NCBI GenBank assembly: GCA_963811805.1 | Contig: CAWESU010000001.1 | Location: 2,108,001-2,172,000 of the forward strand | Direction of reading: 5' to 3' | Length of the DNA stretch: 64,000 nt | DNA from: DAHUXN01 sp963811805 | GTDB lineage: Bacteria; Acidobacteriota; Terriglobia; Acidiferrales; UBA7541 | Shown here: in pieces, positions 17,325 to 25,261 of the stretch | Layout of the letters: each line of letters begins with the position of its first letter | Numbering within the stretch: the stretch's first letter is position 1 | Position numbers and translations under genes: made by a program | Notes under the pieces: model-generated | Databases searched by the model: none | What the model was told of the DNA's origin: nothing | What the model saw: the letters and a program-made list of their open reading frames with translations, nothing else

Positions 17325-19862
17325 ATGGCTTGCTCTGCGATCCTCGCTGGAAAGCGTCGGATGGCTGCATTCCTGTTTACGCTCGCCTTGACCGCAATGC
17401 CCCCGGCGCGCGCCGCAGGATTACCCGCAAGCTTCCAAGCTCTGCGTCACGGCTCCGAAGCTTACCGTTTGACCATTACCGTCAAGGATGAAACCAGCAC
17501 CGTGGTCCCTTCCGCCCGCGTGACACTCGCAGCCCCTGGTTCACAAACCACGTTGCAGGTTTCCACCGATGTCGCCGGTCGCGCCGAATTCCCGAGCCTT
17601 CGCGCCGGCCCTTATTCGGTCTCCGTCGAAAAGGAAGGCTTCTACGCGCAGTTGAATATCACTGTGAAAGTGGAGCAAACGGAAGCCATCGACGTCACCC
17701 TTCCTCATCGTCAGGAATACAAGGAAACCGTGCACGTACATTACTCCCCTCCCGCGATTGACCCAGCTCGGACCTCTTCTTCCCAGCAGTTGACCGCGCA
17801 GGAGATTATCGAACTCCCCTATCCCGCCACGCGCGACATTCGCAACGCCTTGCCGCTCATGCCCGGCGTTTTGCCCGACAACTTTGCTCCCGGCCAGGTG
17901 CACGTCGCCGGCGGTGCCAGCAATCAAACGCTCTACACTCTCGACGGCTTCGACATCAGCGAACCCGTCAGCGGTCTGCTGAATCTACGCGTCAGCACCG
18001 ACGCGGTCCGCTCCGTCGACGTTCTCGCCAGTCGCTATTCCGCCTCCTCCGGTTGGGGTTCCGGCGGCGTGTTGAACCTCGAGACTGGAATGGGCGATGA
18101 CCATTTCCGTTTCTTCGCCACCGATTTTGTTCCCAGTGCTCAAGATCGCGACGGAATTCATTTGGATAACGTCACTCCGCGCTTCACCTTTTCCGGCCCG
18201 CTTCACAAGGGCAAGGCCTGGTTTTACGAGGCCGTCGACGGCGAATACGATCTGAATATTTACACCGAGCTTCCTCCCGGCCAGAATGCCGACCATTATT
18301 GGCGCTATGGCAACCTGATCCGTTCGCAAGTCAACCTCACCGAAGGCAATCGTCTGACCGCCAGTTACCTCTACAATCATTCCAACGAGGATCACGCCGG
18401 CCTTTCGATCATTCAGCCGCTTTCCACCACCGCCGCCCAGCTCAAATCCGCCGATCTCGCCGCTTTGAAAGATCAAAACAGCTGGTCGAACGGCACGCTC
18501 TTCGAAGCAGGTTTCAGTTTCCTGCAGTTCACTTCTGATGCGCAGCCGCTCGGAACACTTCCTTACGTCCAGCTTCCCGGCAACGCCTCGGGCAATTACT
18601 ACCTCACGTCTTCGAGCACCGTCCGCCGCTACGAAGGCCTCGCGAATCTGTATCTTCCTCCACTTGAGTGGCACGGCCACCATGAATTCGCCCTCGGCGC
18701 TGCCATCGAGAGCACCAACGATCAGCAATTCGCCATGCGCCAGCCCTTCAGCATCGAAACCGCCACAGGCGTACTTGTCCGTTCCGTCACCTTCACCGGC
18801 AGTCCCTCATTCGAACAAGATCTCTTCGCCGGCAGCGCCTTCTTGCAGGATCGTTGGTCGCCGGTTTCATCTGTGTTGGTCGAACCCGGCGTCCGCTTTG
18901 ACGAAGATGATCTTCTCCACCGCGCGCTCTTCTCTCCGCGCATCGCCGCCACATGGATGCTCACCCGCGACAAGCAGACCAAACTCTCCGCCGGAGTCGG
19001 CCTCTACTACGACCGCACCGACCTCGACAAGCTCACCCGACCGTTGACCGGCATCCGCCAGGACATTTTCTATGCGCCCGACGGCGTCACCCCGCTCGGC
19101 CCCGCCGTCACCACCATGTTTCAAGCCAATCCCGCTGCGCTCCGCGCGCCCGGTTTCTACAATTGGAGCCTCGCGTTAGAGCGCAGACTTCCCGCCGCGA
19201 TTTACTTGACGGGGGAGTTCCTCGAGAAACGCGGCTTTGACGGTTTTGATTACGTCGACGAGGGCCTGGTGATCAGTCCCAGCGGCCTTCCCAGCAGCGG
19301 CTTGTTCACCCTGCAAAATGGCGAGCGCGATAAATATGACGCGTTCACCGTGACCTCTCGCCACACTTTTCACGAACAGTACCCTCTGTTTGTTTCTTAC
19401 ACGCGCTCATGGGCGCGTTCGAATGCCGTCCTGGATTCAACTCTCGATGTGCCCTTTTACAGCCCGCAACTCTCGGGACCGCTGCCGTGGGATTCGCCGA
19501 ACCGCGTCCAGTTCTGGGGCGCCACGCCGTTCCGCATGCCGTGGATGCACGCTCTTGAACTCGATTACGCCTTCGACTGGCGCACCGGCTATCCCTACAA
19601 CGTCATCAACCTCGAGCAGGAGTTGGTCGGACTCCCTGGCCAGGCTCGCTTCCCCGATTTCGCCTCTTTGAATCTCCACGTCGAAAAGCGCTTTCATCTT
19701 TTCGGGTTCGAATGGGCGTTGCGCGCCGGTTTCAACAACATCACCAATCGAGCGGATCCCTCCGTCGTCGACAACAACATCGATTCCCCCACCTTCGGCG
19801 CCTTCGGCGCTTTCGCAACGCGCGCCTTCACCGGCCGCATCCGCTTCCTTGGCAGGAAGTAA
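17325..19862 (+). CDS. TonB-dependent receptor with N-terminal carboxypeptidase-regulatory-like domain
   Basis: The product is 845 residues. A signal peptide ends near ARAAG. Residues about 45-125 form the regulatory-like beta-sandwich (LTITVKDETSTVVPSARVTL, SLRAGPYSVSVEKEGFYAQL). A plug domain follows (residues about 150-250) with TSSSQQLTAQEIIELPYP, LPLMPGVLPDN and QTLYTLDGFDISEPVSG. The rest is an outer-membrane beta-barrel ending with ATRAFTGRIRFLGRK. It is a member of the Oar-like family abundant in Acidobacteria, where substrates are generally unknown. It lacks a typical terminal Phe, ending instead in FLGRK. Confidence 0.88.
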   Translation: MACSAILAGKRRMAAFLFTLALTAMPPARAAGLPASFQALRHGSEAYRLTITVKDETSTVVPSARVTLAAPGSQTTLQVSTDVAGRAEFPSLRAGPYSVSVEKEGFYAQLNITVKVEQTEAIDVTLPHRQEYKETVHVHYSPPAIDPARTSSSQQLTAQEIIELPYPATRDIRNALPLMPGVLPDNFAPGQVHVAGGASNQTLYTLDGFDISEPVSGLLNLRVSTDAVRSVDVLASRYSASSGWGSGGVLNLETGMGDDHFRFFATDFVPSAQDRDGIHLDNVTPRFTFSGPLHKGKAWFYEAVDGEYDLNIYTELPPGQNADHYWRYGNLIRSQVNLTEGNRLTASYLYNHSNEDHAGLSIIQPLSTTAAQLKSADLAALKDQNSWSNGTLFEAGFSFLQFTSDAQPLGTLPYVQLPGNASGNYYLTSSSTVRRYEGLANLYLPPLEWHGHHEFALGAAIESTNDQQFAMRQPFSIETATGVLVRSVTFTGSPSFEQDLFAGSAFLQDRWSPVSSVLVEPGVRFDEDDLLHRALFSPRIAATWMLTRDKQTKLSAGVGLYYDRTDLDKLTRPLTGIRQDIFYAPDGVTPLGPAVTTMFQANPAALRAPGFYNWSLALERRLPAAIYLTGEFLEKRGFDGFDYVDEGLVISPSGLPSSGLFTLQNGERDKYDAFTVTSRHTFHEQYPLFVSYTRSWARSNAVLDSTLDVPFYSPQLSGPLPWDSPNRVQFWGATPFRMPWMHALELDYAFDWRTGYPYNVINLEQELVGLPGQARFPDFASLNLHVEKRFHLFGFEWALRAGFNNITNRADPSVVDNNIDSPTFGAFGAFATRAFTGRIRFLGRK

Positions 19863-20012
19863 GCCCGGCCTTTCGCTCGCAGAAATTTTTGCGTAGCACT
19901 GCGGCCGATTCGAGGCATAATCCAGCCGCGCGCACATATCTCTTTGTAAGGTCGGTTGTCCAAATGCCAGGCAGTGCGCCCGTCAAAGTTCACAAATTTA
20001 GGAGGCTTGCGC

Positions 20013-22013
20013 ATGCGCATCCATCTTCGCCCTGTGATCGTGGTCGCCTTATTCTCGAGTGCCATACTGTTCGCAGTGTCGGCGTTCAGTCAGGCTCAGA
20101 ATAACGTCGACCCGAGACTCGTCGCCGCGAGAAACGCCACCGAAAAGGAACTCGAATCGGTCGCCATCATCGACCGCAAAGTAATGATCACGATGCGCGA
20201 CGGCCAGCGCATGGCCGCCGACATTTATCGTCCCAAGGACGACTCCAAGAAATATCCTGCCATCTTTGTTCGCACTCCTTACAACTTCAATTATTGGGAT
20301 ATCACCAACGGAGTTCCTGCCGACATGAGCCGCCAACTCGAAGCCGTCAAGCGCGGCTACGCCTACGTCGAGATTCAAGAGCGCGGCCACTACTTCTCCC
20401 AGGGAAACTACGACATTCTCGGCCCGCCGCGCACCGACGGCTCCGACGAAATTCACTGGATGTCCTCGCAGCCGTGGTCCAATGGCAACGTCGGCACAAC
20501 GGGCTGCTCGTCGACGGCGGAATGGCAACTGGGCGTCGTCGCCGAAAACGATCCGGGCCTCGCGACCTTCAACGTGCAGGGTTTCGGCGCTGGTGTTGGG
20601 CGCGTGGGGCCGTACTACGAGCAGGGCAACTGGTATCGCGGCGGCGCGGTTCAAATGTTGTTCATCGATTGGCTTTACGGTGAACAGAACCAGGTGCGGC
20701 CCATGTTTCCTCCGGACGCAACGCAGGAGGATCTGATCCGCGCCTCGAAGGCCTTCGATCTCACGCCGCATTTGCCGCCGGTCGATTGGTCAACCGCCCT
20801 CTGGCATCTGCCTGAGATGGACATCATCAAGGCCGTCGACGGCCCGCACGGAATTTTCGCCGATCCCATGCCCGTCGACACGGGTGGGGCGATGATCGAG
20901 CGGGCGCCCAACGATCCGGCTTGGTACAAAGGCGGACTGTGGAACGATGGCATGCCTATCAACAAGCCCGGCCTCTGGTTCATGAGCTGGTATGACGTCT
21001 CCGTCTCGCCGAACCTCGCGGCCTACAACTTCGTACGCCACACCGCGCCGTCCGCCGTCGCCGATGAACAATACGCGATCATCGCGCCCGTGCTGCACTG
21101 CGCTTACACCCGCGCCACGGAAGACACCATGATCGGCGATCTCAGCGTCGGCGATGCTCGCCTCGACTATAACGGCCTGATGTACGATTGGTTCGACCAT
21201 TTCCTGAAAGGCGAGAACAACGACGTATTACAGCAGCTCCCTAAAGTTCTCTACTATGTTGTGGGCGAAAACCGCTGGGAGTCGTCGCCGACTTGGCCGC
21301 CCGCGGGAGCGCAACCCCAAATCTTCTATCTAAGCAGCGACGGAAGCGCGAACACTCTCTACGGCGACGGCGCTCTCGCCGACCGCCCCCAGCCTGCCGA
21401 TCACGCTGACAAGTTTGTTTACGATCCGGGGAACCCGGTCACCACCTATGGCGGTGGAGGCTGCTGCGAGGGCAACGCCGTGCACTTCGGCTCCTACGAC
21501 CAGCGGCCTATGGAAGCGCGGAACGACGTCTTGGTTTACACTACCCAGCCATTCACGGCCGGCACGGAGATGAGCGGCCCGATTTCCGTCACGCTCTACG
21601 TATCTTCCAGTGCCAAGGACACCGATTTCACATTCCGCATCGACGACGTTTATCCCGACGGTCGGGCCTTCAATCTCATCGAAAATATTCAGCGCATGCG
21701 TTATCGTGATGGCTACGACAAACCGCCCGTCTGGATGCATCCCGGCCAAGTTTACAAAGTGACCTTCCAGCCGATCGATTTCAGTAACTACTTTTTCCCC
21801 GGCCATCGCCTGCGCTTGGAAGTTTCCAGTAGTAACTTTCCACGGTTCGACCGCAACCTCAACACCGGCGGCAACAACTACGATGAGACCACTTACGTCG
21901 TCGCGCACAACGCCGTCCATCATTCGGCCGACTATCCTTCGAAAATCACCATTAGCGTCGTGCCGAACCCTCAGCCGTGGACGTTCACCAAAGAGAGCAT
22001 CGTGCAAAAGTGA
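20013..22013 (+). CDS. Secreted S15/CocE-NonD family hydrolase (X-Pro dipeptidyl-peptidase-like)
   Basis: The product is 666 residues from the ATG at 20013, which follows AGGAGG (20000-20005) by 7 bases and begins a signal peptide (VIVVALFSSAILFAVSAFSQ). The N-terminal half is an alpha/beta hydrolase with MRDGQRMAADIYRP and PAIFVRTPYNF, and a likely nucleophile in GTTGCSSTAEWQL. SWYDVSVSPNLAAYN should supply the acid and PVLHCAY the His. The C-terminal 200 residues form the jelly-roll typical of S15 and CocE enzymes (SGPISVTLYVSSSAKDTDFT). Known members cut X-Pro peptides, cocaine-type esters or beta-lactams. The usual GxSYxG nucleophile elbow is altered to GCSST, so the activity is uncertain. 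Confidence 0.85.
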   Translation: MRIHLRPVIVVALFSSAILFAVSAFSQAQNNVDPRLVAARNATEKELESVAIIDRKVMITMRDGQRMAADIYRPKDDSKKYPAIFVRTPYNFNYWDITNGVPADMSRQLEAVKRGYAYVEIQERGHYFSQGNYDILGPPRTDGSDEIHWMSSQPWSNGNVGTTGCSSTAEWQLGVVAENDPGLATFNVQGFGAGVGRVGPYYEQGNWYRGGAVQMLFIDWLYGEQNQVRPMFPPDATQEDLIRASKAFDLTPHLPPVDWSTALWHLPEMDIIKAVDGPHGIFADPMPVDTGGAMIERAPNDPAWYKGGLWNDGMPINKPGLWFMSWYDVSVSPNLAAYNFVRHTAPSAVADEQYAIIAPVLHCAYTRATEDTMIGDLSVGDARLDYNGLMYDWFDHFLKGENNDVLQQLPKVLYYVVGENRWESSPTWPPAGAQPQIFYLSSDGSANTLYGDGALADRPQPADHADKFVYDPGNPVTTYGGGGCCEGNAVHFGSYDQRPMEARNDVLVYTTQPFTAGTEMSGPISVTLYVSSSAKDTDFTFRIDDVYPDGRAFNLIENIQRMRYRDGYDKPPVWMHPGQVYKVTFQPIDFSNYFFPGHRLRLEVSSSNFPRFDRNLNTGGNNYDETTYVVAHNAVHHSADYPSKITISVVPNPQPWTFTKESIVQK

Positions 22014-22328
22014 AATAATTTAGAAGAGCGACTTCACCGCAAATTGCAAAATCCGTCCCTCGTGCGCCGAGGTCGCATGCACAACCGGAACTGTCGCGGC
22101 GGAGAAGACGGCTCTCCTTAGTATCATCGCGCTCAGGTTCCGGCTGAAAATCCTGGCATTAACTCCCGGATTAACTGCCTTTCGGCCGTGGAGGTAACGG
22201 CTAAACCACAAACTCAAGCGAATTGCTTGTAACCGGTACTTTTTCCCTCAAAATACAAGGAGCAATACTATAAGGATTGGACGTGAGCTGGAGCTCCTTG
22301 TTCCTCAGGCGAAGGCGGAGTTCAAGCA
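22014..22328. other. Intergenic stretch of 315 bases
   Basis: This separates the S15 hydrolase from the GGDEF-like gene. Apart from a short direct repeat of ATTAACT near 22157-22175 and an A/T-richer part at 22230-22280 that may hold the promoter of the next gene, nothing was recognised. Confidence 0.4.
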
Positions 22329-23084
22329 ATGGCAGGATTCAACCGGGCCGAACTGGATAGTCTCGAGCGCCGCGAATTCCATTTATCCATTCTGGCGGCC
22401 ACTATCGTTCTCGTCATGGCCGGCGGCGTGGCGCTGCTCATGTACCCTTTGGTGTTTGTCCCCGCCGAAGCCGGGGATAAATGGACCCTTCGCTTCGCCT
22501 TCGTCGGCTTTTGCATATTGTCGATCCTCTTCGTCGTTTATCTCCTTGATCGCCAGCGAACCGTCCGGCGCCTCAAACAGCAGCTCGTCACCGAGCTCGA
22601 GCGAAATCTCGAATTGCGCCGCAGGGCCGATGCGGATCTGCTTAACAACATCCCAGGCATGACCCACTTTCAGGACCGTCTCACCATGGAATACCGCCGC
22701 GCCTCGAACATGCAGCGGCCGCTCTCTCTCGTGGTCGTCACCGTGAAGCTCCAGGCCGGCCTTGCCGAAAATGAACAGACCTCCGCATTGGGCGAGGCGG
22801 CGCGGGGAATCTCCCGCAATTTGCGGCCAACCGACTCGATGTACACCTTTGGGCCATGCCTGTTTGGTTTGGTTCTTCCGGATACGGACAGAGCATCTGC
22901 CAATAGCGTGATCGTCCGGCTGGAAGACGCGCTGAGGGCCGCCGGTTCCATGAATAAGTTTTCCTCCGCAACATCCATCTGCACTTATCCCAATGGCGCG
23001 AAGAGCGCGCGCGAGCTCGAACAGTTCGTGCTATCTCTCCTTCCCGATAGCGAAACCTCATTGATTGGGGCGGATCAGGGCTGA
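22329..23084 (+). CDS. Membrane protein with degenerate GGDEF domain
   Basis: The product is 251 residues. Two membrane segments (residues about 20-45 and 55-75) are followed by a coiled stretch RTVRRLKQQLVTELERNLEL. The C-terminal 150 residues have the GGDEF fold pattern: DLLNNIPGMTHFQDRLTMEY at the N-side helix, SLVVVTVKL, ISRNLRPTDSMYTFGPCLFG and DRASANSVIVRLEDAL. The GGDEF active-site turn itself is replaced by FGPCLFG, so it should not make cyclic-di-GMP. It may bind nucleotides or act as a signalling scaffold. The following TetR gene is 160 bases away with its own promoter. Confidence 0.65.
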   Translation: MAGFNRAELDSLERREFHLSILAATIVLVMAGGVALLMYPLVFVPAEAGDKWTLRFAFVGFCILSILFVVYLLDRQRTVRRLKQQLVTELERNLELRRRADADLLNNIPGMTHFQDRLTMEYRRASNMQRPLSLVVVTVKLQAGLAENEQTSALGEAARGISRNLRPTDSMYTFGPCLFGLVLPDTDRASANSVIVRLEDALRAAGSMNKFSSATSICTYPNGAKSARELEQFVLSLLPDSETSLIGADQG

Positions 23085-23147
23085 GCTTCGCCAGGTCCTC
23101 AGCAATTCCTTGAAACGGCCCGACTCGCGAACCTACCTCCGGCGGTT

Positions 23148-23175
23148 TTGACGTGAGCCACTATCATGTTAGAGT
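23148..23175 (+). promoter_or_regulatory. Promoter of the TetR gene
   Basis: TTGACG (23148-23153) and TAGAGT (23170-23175) are spaced by 16 bases. The -10 box and all of the spacer lie inside the 32-bp repeated operator, so a bound repressor would block polymerase. Confidence 0.5.
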
Positions 23176-23184
23176 GACTCTCGC
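23153..23184. promoter_or_regulatory. 32-bp TetR-type operator, copy 1 (before the tetR gene)
   Basis: The left half reads GTGAGCCACTATCAT and the right half AGAGTGACTCTCGC. It matches copy 3 (39631-39662) at 25 of 32 positions and copy 2 (25068-25099) at 22 of 32. Taken as 34 bp (23151-23184), 11 of 17 base pairs are self-complementary. Autoregulation by the adjacent TetR protein is the simplest reading. Confidence 0.7.
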
Positions 23185-23244
23185 AGTCTGCGCTTCGGCG
23201 CACTTCATCGTGTTGTTTTCATTCATCCAGGAGAAGATAGCATC

Positions 23245-23955
23245 ATGGATCGTGCCAAGAACGCCCGAAGTTATCCTCGCCTCACCTCGCTCCGTGTCAT
23301 TCAAGGCCGAAAAACACTGCACGAGACTCCTCGTCTCACCGAGGACTCGGCAAGGGAAGTGGTCGGCCTGCGCGAACGCAAGAAGGCGCGCCTGCGCCAG
23401 CAGATTATCGACACTGCGATCAAGCTCTTCCGCAAGCGCGGTTATGAAAACACGCGGATCGACGACATCGTCCGCATTCTCGAGATCAGTCAGCCCACGT
23501 TTTTCCGTTATTTCCCCAGCAAGGATGCGGTTCTACGCGAAGTCGGCCGCCGCGGATTTTCCTGCATGAAAGGGCGTCTGGAAACTGAACTGTCCAGCGA
23601 TACCTCTATCGCCGACCGCCTCCGCCGCATGTACCAGGGCATGGCTCGCGAAGTGGAATCGGATCGGCCCCTGTGGAGAGCCGTGGTGCTCTCCGGCGCG
23701 ATGGATCCGGTGCGCTCGCCCGAGATGCGCGAATCCCAGGAATGTGCGGTCAGTCTGCTGCGCGAGATTCTGGTCGCCGGCCAGAAACGCGGGGAACTAA
23801 CCCGCACCTTCCCGGTCGACCATTTGGCGGAGTTCATGGAAGGGCTCTACACCACGGTTGTGCGCCGCTGGGCGGTTGACCTGACCGGACCGCACAGTTT
23901 GACCGATCGCGTCCGCAGCGCGGTCGAGTTTTTTCTAGCCGCCACCCATCTGTGA
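23245..23955 (+). CDS. TetR/AcrR-family transcriptional regulator
   Basis: The product is 236 residues, with about 45 extra N-terminal residues before the usual TetR start. The DNA-binding domain is RLRQQIIDTAIKLFRKRGYE, TRIDDIVRILEISQPTFFRY and FPSKDAVL. The C-terminal ligand domain is all helical and carries TRTFPVDHLAEFMEGLYTTV near its end, as in AcrR-like regulators. It sits directly before a zinc alcohol dehydrogenase (45 bases apart) and at the edge of an acyl-CoA degradation cluster. A 32-bp palindrome in its own promoter recurs before two other transcription units of that cluster, so it is the likely local repressor, with an acyl-CoA or related metabolite as inducer (inference). Confidence 0.9.
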   Translation: MDRAKNARSYPRLTSLRVIQGRKTLHETPRLTEDSAREVVGLRERKKARLRQQIIDTAIKLFRKRGYENTRIDDIVRILEISQPTFFRYFPSKDAVLREVGRRGFSCMKGRLETELSSDTSIADRLRRMYQGMAREVESDRPLWRAVVLSGAMDPVRSPEMRESQECAVSLLREILVAGQKRGELTRTFPVDHLAEFMEGLYTTVVRRWAVDLTGPHSLTDRVRSAVEFFLAATHL

Positions 23956-24000
23956 CCTTCTGATCCTTCTCGATTCGACCGTCAAGCCTGGGGGACACGC

Positions 24001-25020
24001 ATGAAGGCCGCCGTCCTGCACGAATTCAAAACGCCGCTTGTCATCGAGGAAATCCTCCGGCCCACGCTCGCGTCCGGCGAAGTCTTGATCGCCGTCGAAG
24101 CGTGCGGCGTCTGCCATTCCGATTTGCACGTCGCTGACGGAGATTGGAAACAGTTTGCGGGCATTGTGAAGAAGCCGCTGATTCTCGGCCATGAAATCAC
24201 CGGCCGTGTCGCTGAAGTCGGGCCGGGGGTGCGTAATCTGCGAATCGGGGACCGAGTCGGCGTGCCCTGGATCTATTGGACTTGTGGAGAATGCGAATTC
24301 TGCCGTGAAGGGAACGAAAACCTCTGCGTCCGTCAGAAAATTACCGGCGTCAGCATGGACGGCGGCTACGCTGAATTTGTGAAAGCCCCCGCAAGCCACG
24401 CCCTGAAACTCCCCGACGGCATTCCTTTTGCCGAAGCGGCGCCGCTTTTCTGCGCTGGCGTCACCGTATACCGCGCTCTTCGACAGGCAAAGATTTCCGC
24501 GGGCCAGCGCGTCGCGATTTTCGGCATCGGCGGGCTGGGACATATGGCCGTGCAGATCGCGCGCGCGATGGGCGCGGAGATCACCGCCATTGATGTTTCC
24601 GACGAGAAACTCGCGCTCGCCCAATCGCTCGGCGCGTCCAGCGTCCTGAACGCTTCCTCGGTGAAGGTGGCCAAAGAAATGCGCGCTAAGGGTGGCGCGC
24701 ACGTCGCGCTGGTCACTTCCGCCTCGAAAACTGCTTACGACACCGCCTTCGCCTGCCTGCGGCCCACAGGAACTCTTCTCGCTGTTGGTTTGCCGGCGAA
24801 CGATATTTGTTTCCCGCCCATTCTCATGGCCGCCGCAGAGGTTCGCATCCAAGCCACCGCGGTAGGCACGCGTGAAGATCTGCGCGCAGTTCTCGCCATG
24901 GCCGCCGCCGGCCAGGTGCGCTGCCAAACCTCCGTGCGTCCGCTTGCCGACGCCAACGCCGTTCTCGAACAATTACGTGCGGGGCAGATTTCCGGCCGCG
25001 TTGTCCTCACTCCGCATTGA
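24001..25020 (+). CDS. Zinc-dependent alcohol dehydrogenase
   Basis: The product is 339 residues, normal for the medium-chain family. Catalytic zinc ligands are in EACGVCHSDLHVADGDW and LGHEITGRVAEVGPGV. The structural zinc is bound by four Cys in CGECEFCREGNENLC. The NAD(P) site is FGIGGLGHMAVQIARAMG. It resembles bacterial AdhA/AdhP enzymes that oxidise primary alcohols or reduce aldehydes. It follows tetR by 45 bases without its own promoter, so the two probably share one mRNA and one operator. Within the cluster it could feed an alcohol or aldehyde into the acyl-CoA ligase step. Confidence 0.92.
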   Translation: MKAAVLHEFKTPLVIEEILRPTLASGEVLIAVEACGVCHSDLHVADGDWKQFAGIVKKPLILGHEITGRVAEVGPGVRNLRIGDRVGVPWIYWTCGECEFCREGNENLCVRQKITGVSMDGGYAEFVKAPASHALKLPDGIPFAEAAPLFCAGVTVYRALRQAKISAGQRVAIFGIGGLGHMAVQIARAMGAEITAIDVSDEKLALAQSLGASSVLNASSVKVAKEMRAKGGAHVALVTSASKTAYDTAFACLRPTGTLLAVGLPANDICFPPILMAAAEVRIQATAVGTREDLRAVLAMAAAGQVRCQTSVRPLADANAVLEQLRAGQISGRVVLTPH

Positions 25021-25062
25021 TCGCTCCGCAATTCCCGAGCCAGCCGCCGGGCGCCCCGCTCC

Positions 25063-25090
25063 TTGACGTTAGTCGCTCTAATGTGATACT
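25063..25090 (+). promoter_or_regulatory. Promoter of the large TonB receptor
   Basis: TTGACG (25063-25068) and GATACT (25085-25090) are spaced by 16 bases, exactly as in the tetR promoter. The spacer and -10 box lie in operator copy 2. The leader to the receptor ATG would be about 165 bases. Confidence 0.5.
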
Positions 25091-25099
25091 CACTCTCAC
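25068..25099. promoter_or_regulatory. 32-bp TetR-type operator, copy 2 (before the large TonB receptor)
   Basis: It reads GTTAGTCGCTCTAAT on the left and ATACTCACTCTCAC on the right. It matches copy 3 at 24 of 32 positions. Its own dyad symmetry is weak (7 of 17 pairs), so it may be a lower-affinity site. It overlaps the promoter of the receptor gene, which heads the acyl-CoA cluster. Confidence 0.65.
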
Positions 25100-25261
25100 A
25101 ATTGGGGTGACCATGCGGGGCGTTCGGACACGAAGCTACATCTTGCTGCGGCAAGGACCACGGCGCGCAAGTTTTCCCGGTGTCTCCGCACAGCGCACTT
25201 CTCTTGGACTTCCAATCCATTCCATCGGGCGCGGAACCTCGCGCATCCGGAAGGAGACCTT

